Notes under the pieces: generated by a model
What the model was told of the DNA's origin: nothing
The model's database searches: none
The model's input: the letters and a program-made list of their open reading frames with translations, nothing else
Position numbers and translations under genes: made by a program
Origin: Methylorubrum aminovorans
GTDB taxonomy: Bacteria; Pseudomonadota; Alphaproteobacteria; Rhizobiales; Beijerinckiaceae
Direction of reading: 5' to 3'
Length of the DNA: 42,548 bases
Assembly: GCF_022179725.1 (NCBI RefSeq)
Contig: NZ_BPRC01000034.1
Span: forward strand, 1-42,548
Shown here: positions 37,376 to 42,548 of the stretch, one piece after another
Numbering within the stretch: the first letter of the stretch is position 1
How the letters are laid out: the number at the start of each line of letters is the position of its first letter

Positions 37376-37732
37376 ATGGCTGCCGCCCCCCGGCAGAGAA
37401 CGCGCCGCGCCTGGCACTGGACCGCACTGGTCCAGGCGCTGGTGTTTGCGTTCGTGCTGGCGGTGGTCGGCCCGGTCCCTGTTGAGGCGGCCCACCAGTC
37501 CCATCCGGCGGCCGTCGCCACTCTCAGCCTGAGCGCTGACCAGCCCGCCGCGGCCGGGGAGGGCGATGTCTGCCTGCTCTGCCACCACCACTGCGGCTGT
37601 CACCAGGCCGCCTGCCCGGTCACCCCGGTTTCCTTCATGCCGCCGGCACCCGTCCGGGTGACCTACCGGCCGACCGCGCAGCAGGTGGTTTCGATCAGCA
37701 CCGAAGGCCTGCTGCGTCCGCCACGCGCCTGA
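37376..37732 (+). CDS. Small exported His/Cys-rich protein heading the czc operon (DUF2946-like)
   Basis: The precursor is 118 residues: a basic start, a hydrophobic signal segment (LVQALVFAFVLAVVGPVPV) and a mature part with VCLLCHHHCGCHQAACPVTP, a dense Cys/His cluster that should bind metal. The layout resembles DUF2946-type proteins found beside metal and TonB genes. AAGGA lies eight bases before ATG at 37376. The MerR-type promoter is 30 bp upstream, so it is the first gene induced by metal. It may deliver metal to the CzcB adaptor; this is inferred from position. Confidence 0.7.
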   Translation: MAAAPRQRTRRAWHWTALVQALVFAFVLAVVGPVPVEAAHQSHPAAVATLSLSADQPAAAGEGDVCLLCHHHCGCHQAACPVTPVSFMPPAPVRVTYRPTAQQVVSISTEGLLRPPRA

Positions 37733-37878
37733 GCTGACCACGCCATGCGGCGTGGCGCCGGCGCAGAGCCTGTTGAGGCCTGCGCGGCCCTGTTCTGATC
37801 CGCTCACCACAAGGGAACGGTCCAACCCCTCGGCGCCCCAGGGCGTCCCGGGCTGGCGTCCCGCAAGACACATCCTCC

Positions 37879-39198
37879 ATGCGCGCTCTTCTCCTTCTTC
37901 CTGTTCTGGCCGCCGGCATCGCGATCGGTGGTGCGGTGCCGGGCATCGCCACGCACACTCAAGGCGCGCTCGCCCGCCTCGGCCTCGGGCCGGCTCCGGC
38001 GGCTCCGTCCACGCCGGCCGCCAAACCCGACGACGACGACCACGACCAGCCGGCCAAGCCCGCCGCGCACGGCCACACCGGCGAGGAAGGGGAGGGCAAG
38101 GAACACGGCGAGGCCGGTGAGATCCACATGACCGCCGAGCAGATCACCAGCCAGGAGATCGGCACGGCGTCCGTCGCTGGCGGCACCCTGTCCCGGCACC
38201 TGGTGGTGCCCGGCACGGTCACCCCAGATGCCGACCGCCTGGTGCGCGTGCCGGCGCGGGTGGTCGGCACCGTCGCCGAGATGCGCAAGCGCCTGGGCGA
38301 CAAGGTGCAGAAGGGCGATGTGGTCGCCGTGCTCGACAGCCGCGAGGTGGCGGACGCCAAAAGCGACTTCCTGACCGCCGGCGTGCAGGCCGAGCTGCAG
38401 AAGATCAACTTCGAGCGGCAGCAGAAGCTGATCAGCAGCCAGGCCACCGCGCAGGTGTCGTTCGACCAGGCGCGGGCGACCTACCAGGAAAGCCAGCTGC
38501 GCCTCGATCTGGCCCGCCAGAAACTCTCGGCCCTTGGCCTCAACGCCGCCGAGGTGGCCGCGGCGGCCAAGCGGGACGAAGCCACGCCCAACCAGTCGAG
38601 CCTGCGGCTGTTTCCGCTGCGCGCGCCGATGGACGGGCGGATTGTTGAGCGCAAGGTTGATGTCGGCACCAAGGTCGGCAGCGAAGGCGACCCGGCTGAC
38701 GTCTACACCATCGCCGACCTGTCCACGGTCTGGGTTGAGCTGGCGGTGCCGACCACCGCGCTGCTCAATGTGGCCGAGGGCGCCAAGGTGCTCATCGGCA
38801 CCGGCACCGACGAAAAAACCCTGCGCGCCGAGGGGCAGGTGGTCTTCATCAGCCCGTTCCTGAACGCGGACACGCGCAGCGCCCGCGTGATCGTCGCGCT
38901 GCCCAATCCGGACCAGACCTGGCGGCCGGGCACCTTCGTGACCGCCGCGGTGGCCATCGCCGAGGAAACGGTGCCGGTGCGCGTCCCGCGCACCGCCCTG
39001 CAGACGGTCGAGGGCAAGCTGGTCGCCTTCGTGCGCACCGACGAGGGCTTTGAACGGCGCGCGGTCAAGGTCGGCCGATCCGACGACGATGCGTTCGAGG
39101 TCACCGAGGGCCTGGCCGCCGGCGACGAGATCGCCGTGGCCAACACCTTTTTGCTCAAGGCGGAACTCGGCAAGGCCGAGGCCGACCACGACGACTGA
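37879..39198 (+). CDS. czcB: RND periplasmic adaptor (CzcB family)
   Basis: The 439-residue protein begins with a signal or anchor segment (1-25), then a linker rich in Asp and His (DDDDHDQPAKPAAHGHTGEE). The adaptor module follows: a beta-barrel start (GTVTPDADRLVRVPARVVGT), a lipoyl half (LGDKVQKGDVVAVLDS), an alpha hairpin (ADAKSDFLTAGVQAELQKIN onward), the second lipoyl half (LRAPMDGRIVE) and the C-terminal barrel. The His/Asp linker is typical of Zn/Co/Cd adaptors. It bridges CzcA to an outer-membrane channel. The ribosome site is weak. The czcA gene begins 11 bp later. Confidence 0.9.
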   Translation: MRALLLLPVLAAGIAIGGAVPGIATHTQGALARLGLGPAPAAPSTPAAKPDDDDHDQPAKPAAHGHTGEEGEGKEHGEAGEIHMTAEQITSQEIGTASVAGGTLSRHLVVPGTVTPDADRLVRVPARVVGTVAEMRKRLGDKVQKGDVVAVLDSREVADAKSDFLTAGVQAELQKINFERQQKLISSQATAQVSFDQARATYQESQLRLDLARQKLSALGLNAAEVAAAAKRDEATPNQSSLRLFPLRAPMDGRIVERKVDVGTKVGSEGDPADVYTIADLSTVWVELAVPTTALLNVAEGAKVLIGTGTDEKTLRAEGQVVFISPFLNADTRSARVIVALPNPDQTWRPGTFVTAAVAIAEETVPVRVPRTALQTVEGKLVAFVRTDEGFERRAVKVGRSDDDAFEVTEGLAAGDEIAVANTFLLKAELGKAEADHDD

Positions 39199-39209
39199 GG
39201 GTGCAGCCG

Positions 39210-42200
39210 ATGATCTCCCGCGTCCTTGATTTCTCCGTGCACCAGCGCTGGCTGGTGGTGCTGCTGTCGCTGCTGGCCGCGGCGCTGGGCGTCTATTCGC
39301 TCAGCCGCCTGCCGATCGACGCGGTGCCCGACATCACCAACAACCAGGTGCAGATCAACACCACGGCGCCCGCGCTGTCGCCGTTCGATATCGAGAAGCA
39401 GGTCACCTACCCGATCGAAAACGCCCTCGCGGGCATCCGGGGCCTGGAATACACGCGCTCGCTGTCGCGCAACGGGTTCTCGCAGGTCACCGCGGTCTTT
39501 TCGGAAAAAACCGACATCTACTTTGCGCGCCAGCAGGTCGGCGAACGCCTGCAGGAGGCCGAGCGGGCGATGCCGCCGGGCGCTGAACCGCGCCTGGGGC
39601 CGATCACCACCGGCCTCGGCGAGATCTACATGTGGACCGTGCGCTACGCGACGCCGGCCGAGCGGTCGCCGGTGCGGCCCGGCCAGCCGGGCTGGCAGCC
39701 GGACGGCAGCTATCTGACCCCGGAAGGCCAGCGCCTGGGCACCGAGGTCGAGCGGGCCAGCTACCTGCGCACCGTGCAGGAATGGATCATCCGCCCGCAG
39801 ATCAAGACCGTGCGCGGCGTCGCCGGGGTGGACGGCATCGGCGGCTTTGAAAAGCAGTACCACGTCCAGCCGGACCCGGCGAAGCTGACCGCGCTCGACC
39901 TGTCGTTCAGCGACGTGGTGCGGGCGCTGGAAGCCAACAACGCCAACCAGGGCGCCCGCTACCTCGAGGACAACGGCGAAGGCTACGTGGTCCGCGCCGC
40001 CGGCCGCCTGGAAAGCATGGACGAGATCGGCAGCGTGGTGGTGACCACCCGCGGCGGCGTGCCGGTGCGGATCAGCGATGTGGCGGAGGTGCGCATCGGG
40101 CGCGATCTGCGTACCGGCTCGGCGAGCGAGGACGGCCGCGAGGTCGTGGTCGGCACCGCACTGATGCTGATCGGCGAGAACAGCCGCACGGTCGCCGCGG
40201 CCGTCGATGCGCGCATGACCGAGATCCGGCGCTCGCTGCCGCCGGGGATCGTCGTGCAGACGGTGCTCGACCGGACCCAGCTGGTCGAGGCGACGGTGCA
40301 CACCGTCGCAAAAAACCTGCTGGAAGGCGCCGGCCTGGTGATCCTGATCCTGTTCCTGCTGCTGGGGAATTTCCGGGCGGCGGTGATCACCGCGCTGGTC
40401 ATCCCGGTGGCGATGCTGCTGACCATGACCGGCATGGTGCAGGCCAAGATCTCGGCCAACCTGATGAGCCTGGGCGCGCTGGATTTCGGGCTGATCGTGG
40501 ATGGCGCGGTGATCATCGCCGAGAACAGCCTGCGCCACCTGGCGGAGCGCCAGCAGGCGCTCGGCCGCGGGCTGACGCTGGAGGAACGCCTGGCGACGGT
40601 GCGCGCCTCGGCCGAGGAAATGATCAAGCCGTCCCTCTACGGGCAGGCGATCATCATTCTGGTCTACGTGCCGCTGCTGACGTTCACCGGCGTCGAGGGC
40701 AAGATGTTCGAGCCGATGGCGCTGACAGTGATCCTCGCTCTGGTCGCCGCGTTCGTGCTGTCGCTGACGTTCGTGCCGGCGCTGATCGCGATCGCGCTGA
40801 CCGGCCGCGTGCAAGAGCACGACAACCGGCTCGTGCGCGGCCTCAAGCGGCTTTACCGGCCGGTGCTGGCCGGGGCGGTGCGGGCGCCGCTGGTGTTTGT
40901 GGTGGGCGCGCTGGTGCTGCTGGCCGGCGCCGGGGGGCTGTTCACCCGGCTGGGGCAGGAGTTCATCCCGACGCTGGATGAGAAGAACATCGCCCTCAAC
41001 GCCACGCGCATTCCGTCTACGTCGCTAAGCCAGTCGCAGGCGATGCAGGCGCGGATCGAGCAGGTGGTCAGCCGCTTCCCGCAGGTCGCCTACGTGTTCT
41101 CAAAAACCGGCACGGCGGAGGTCGCGACCGATCCGATGCCACCCAACTCGTCCGACGCCTTTGTGATCCTCAAACCCCAGGACCAGTGGCCCGACCCGTC
41201 GCTGTCCAAGGCCGAGCTGCAGGAGCAGATCGAGGCCGCGGTCGGCAAGCTGGCCGGCAACGTCTACGAGTTCTCGCAGCCGATCCAGCTGCGCTTTAAT
41301 GAGCTGCTGGCCGGCGCCCGTGGTGACCTGGCGATCAAGGTGTTTGGCGACGAGTTCGCGCCGATGACCAGGGCCGCGGCGCAGATCGCCGCGATCCTGC
41401 AGGGCACGCCCGGGGCCGAGGACGTCAAGGTTGAGCAGACGTCCGGCCTGCCGTTCCTGGAAATCCGGATCAACAAGACCGAGGCCGCCCGCCTGGGGCT
41501 GAGCACGGCGACCATTCAGGAGGTGATCGGCGCCGCCATCGGCGGCCGGGAAGCCGGGATGGTCTTTGAGGGGGACCGGCGCTTTCCGATCGTCGTACGC
41601 CTGAACGACCAGGTGCGCGAGAACCGCGAGGCGCTGGAAAACATCCCGGTGCCGCTGCCGCCCGGCCCGACCGGGCGGGGCACCTCGGTGCTGCTCAAGC
41701 AGGTCGCCAGCTTTTCGGTGACCGAGGGGCCGAACCAGATCTCGCGCGAGAACGGCAAGCGCCGGGTAGTGGTCACCGCCAACGTGCGCGAGCGGGACAT
41801 CGGCTCGCTGGTCGCGGACGTGCAGGCGCGGGTGGCCAAGGAGGTCCAGCTGCCGCCGGGCTACTACGTCAGCTGGGGCGGCCAGTTCGAGAACCTGGCC
41901 TCGGCCCGTCAGCGCCTGCTGATCGTGGTGCCCGGCTGCTTCGTGCTGATCTTCCTGCTGCTCTACTCGGCGCTCGGTTCGCCGCGGGATGCGCTGCTGG
42001 TGTTTTCCGCGGTGCCGCTGGCGCTGACCGGCGGGATCGTGGCGCTGTGGCTGCGCGGGATGCCGTTTTCGGTGCCGGCGGCGGTGGGGTTCATCGCCCT
42101 GTCCGGCGTCGCGGTGCTCAACGGCCTGGTCATGCTGACGTCGATCAAGCAGCTGGTTGCCGCGGGCAAACCCCGCCGGGAGGCCATTCTGGAAGGCGCG

Positions 42201-42464
42201 ATGGTGCGCCTGCGCCCGGTGGCGATGACCGCCCTGGTGGCCTCGCTCGGGTTCGTGCCGATGGCCCTGGCCACCGGCACCGGCGCCGAGGTCCAGAAAC
42301 CCCTCGCCACCGTGGTGATCGGCGGCCTGATCAGCGCGACCCTGCTGACGCTGGTGGTGCTGCCGGCGCTTTACGCCCGCTTCGGCGGGCCGGCCCCGCA
42401 GCAGCCGGCCAAGCCGCTGGCGCCCGAGCAACCGCACGTGCCCCTGCGACAGGCCGCCGAGTGA
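39210..42464 (+). CDS. czcA: Heavy-metal efflux RND transporter CzcA-like (HME1-type motif)
   Basis: The 1084-residue inner-membrane pump exports divalent cations with proton drive. It has the RND pattern: first helix (QRWLVVLLSLLAAALGV), RLPIDAVPDITNNQVQI, periplasmic porter domains, and fourth-helix motif ALDFGLIVDGAVIIAEN at about residue 415, the DFG-VDGAV form linked with Zn, Co and Cd transport. Later helices carry VGFIALSGVAVLNGLVM. ATG at 39210 follows GAGGG by eight bases and is preferred to an in-frame GTG at 39201. The last 25 residues are Pro/Gln-rich. No CzcC-type outer-membrane factor precedes or follows it. Its end lies in the terminal repeat, and the CDF gene comes next on the circle. 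Confidence 0.94.
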   Translation: MISRVLDFSVHQRWLVVLLSLLAAALGVYSLSRLPIDAVPDITNNQVQINTTAPALSPFDIEKQVTYPIENALAGIRGLEYTRSLSRNGFSQVTAVFSEKTDIYFARQQVGERLQEAERAMPPGAEPRLGPITTGLGEIYMWTVRYATPAERSPVRPGQPGWQPDGSYLTPEGQRLGTEVERASYLRTVQEWIIRPQIKTVRGVAGVDGIGGFEKQYHVQPDPAKLTALDLSFSDVVRALEANNANQGARYLEDNGEGYVVRAAGRLESMDEIGSVVVTTRGGVPVRISDVAEVRIGRDLRTGSASEDGREVVVGTALMLIGENSRTVAAAVDARMTEIRRSLPPGIVVQTVLDRTQLVEATVHTVAKNLLEGAGLVILILFLLLGNFRAAVITALVIPVAMLLTMTGMVQAKISANLMSLGALDFGLIVDGAVIIAENSLRHLAERQQALGRGLTLEERLATVRASAEEMIKPSLYGQAIIILVYVPLLTFTGVEGKMFEPMALTVILALVAAFVLSLTFVPALIAIALTGRVQEHDNRLVRGLKRLYRPVLAGAVRAPLVFVVGALVLLAGAGGLFTRLGQEFIPTLDEKNIALNATRIPSTSLSQSQAMQARIEQVVSRFPQVAYVFSKTGTAEVATDPMPPNSSDAFVILKPQDQWPDPSLSKAELQEQIEAAVGKLAGNVYEFSQPIQLRFNELLAGARGDLAIKVFGDEFAPMTRAAAQIAAILQGTPGAEDVKVEQTSGLPFLEIRINKTEAARLGLSTATIQEVIGAAIGGREAGMVFEGDRRFPIVVRLNDQVRENREALENIPVPLPPGPTGRGTSVLLKQVASFSVTEGPNQISRENGKRRVVVTANVRERDIGSLVADVQARVAKEVQLPPGYYVSWGGQFENLASARQRLLIVVPGCFVLIFLLLYSALGSPRDALLVFSAVPLALTGGIVALWLRGMPFSVPAAVGFIALSGVAVLNGLVMLTSIKQLVAAGKPRREAILEGAMVRLRPVAMTALVASLGFVPMALATGTGAEVQKPLATVVIGGLISATLLTLVVLPALYARFGGPAPQQPAKPLAPEQPHVPLRQAAE

Positions 42465-42548
42465 GGGGCTGCGGATTTTGCTTGAACCTGTAGCGACTAC
42501 AGGTCGTAGGCTGCCGGTCAACTGACGAAAGGAGACACCATGGCGGAC

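Noticed and set aside
37310..37873. Long upstream extension of the MerR gene to 337 residues
   Set aside because: It would cross the MerR operator and the divergent gene's start; MerR proteins are about 130-150 residues, and the conserved domain begins at the TTG at 37309.

Overview
The window is almost certainly one complete circular plasmid. Bases 1-111 are repeated exactly at 42438-42548, so the circle closes at 42,437 bp. It carries an iteron origin with its initiator gene, a parA partition pair and a very large metal-resistance load. The very high G+C and the gene families (HME-RND pumps, DUF411, DUF305, DUF3768, integrase-domain recombinase) point to a Pseudomonadota host from a metal-rich setting. 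The class cannot be settled from the sequence alone. No rRNA, tRNA or CRISPR array was seen.

Layout on the circle. (1) About 36.9 kb through the junction to 0.9 kb: a zinc/cadmium/cobalt-type export block. A MerR regulator is divergent from a small His/Cys-rich exported protein, then czcB and czcA, then a CDF exporter just past the junction. Near-identical MerR operators lie before the first and last of these. (2) 1.1-13.2 kb, minus strand: copper handling. It holds DUF411 and three DUF305 proteins, Cys/Met/His-rich exported peptides, a P1B ATPase under a CueR-type promoter, a Csp-like copper-storage protein, and a second RND pump with an unusually long adaptor. Neither RND system has a visible outer-membrane factor. 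(3) 13.4-18.2 kb: accessory genes, namely a DUF4411 PIN/ImmA-IrrE pair, a PD-(D/E)XK-like protein, an ArdC-type metallopeptidase, and an XRE regulator divergent from a 34-residue membrane peptide plus DUF3768. A 12-bp repeat (GGTTAACACTAC) recurs six times here. (4) 18.2-19.4 kb: non-coding DNA packed with perfect inverted repeats, just before an integrase-family gene. (5) 19.4-25.1 kb: recombinase, a coiled-coil membrane protein, a HerA/TraD-like ATPase and a replication-relaxation protein. No relaxase was recognised. (6) 25.1-28.7 kb: iteron origin, initiator, a ribbon-helix-helix-like partner and parA, with clusters of CGTACG-rich repeats that may be the centromere. (7) 28.7-35.7 kb: a defence-like island with an Abi/HEPN protein, the key operon, an HNH endonuclease and a serine resolvase with its res-like site.

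The most interesting part is the three-gene minus-strand operon at 29766-34441: patatin-like phospholipase, ComEC-type metallo-beta-lactamase-fold protein, and a single-chain E2-E1-JAB protein. It resembles a type II CBASS locus (phospholipase effector, E2-E1 Cap2, JAB Cap3), but no cGAS-like nucleotidyltransferase is visible. The MBL-fold protein occupies that slot and ends in a C-terminal glycine. It may be a ubiquitin-like conjugation immune system with a different sensor.
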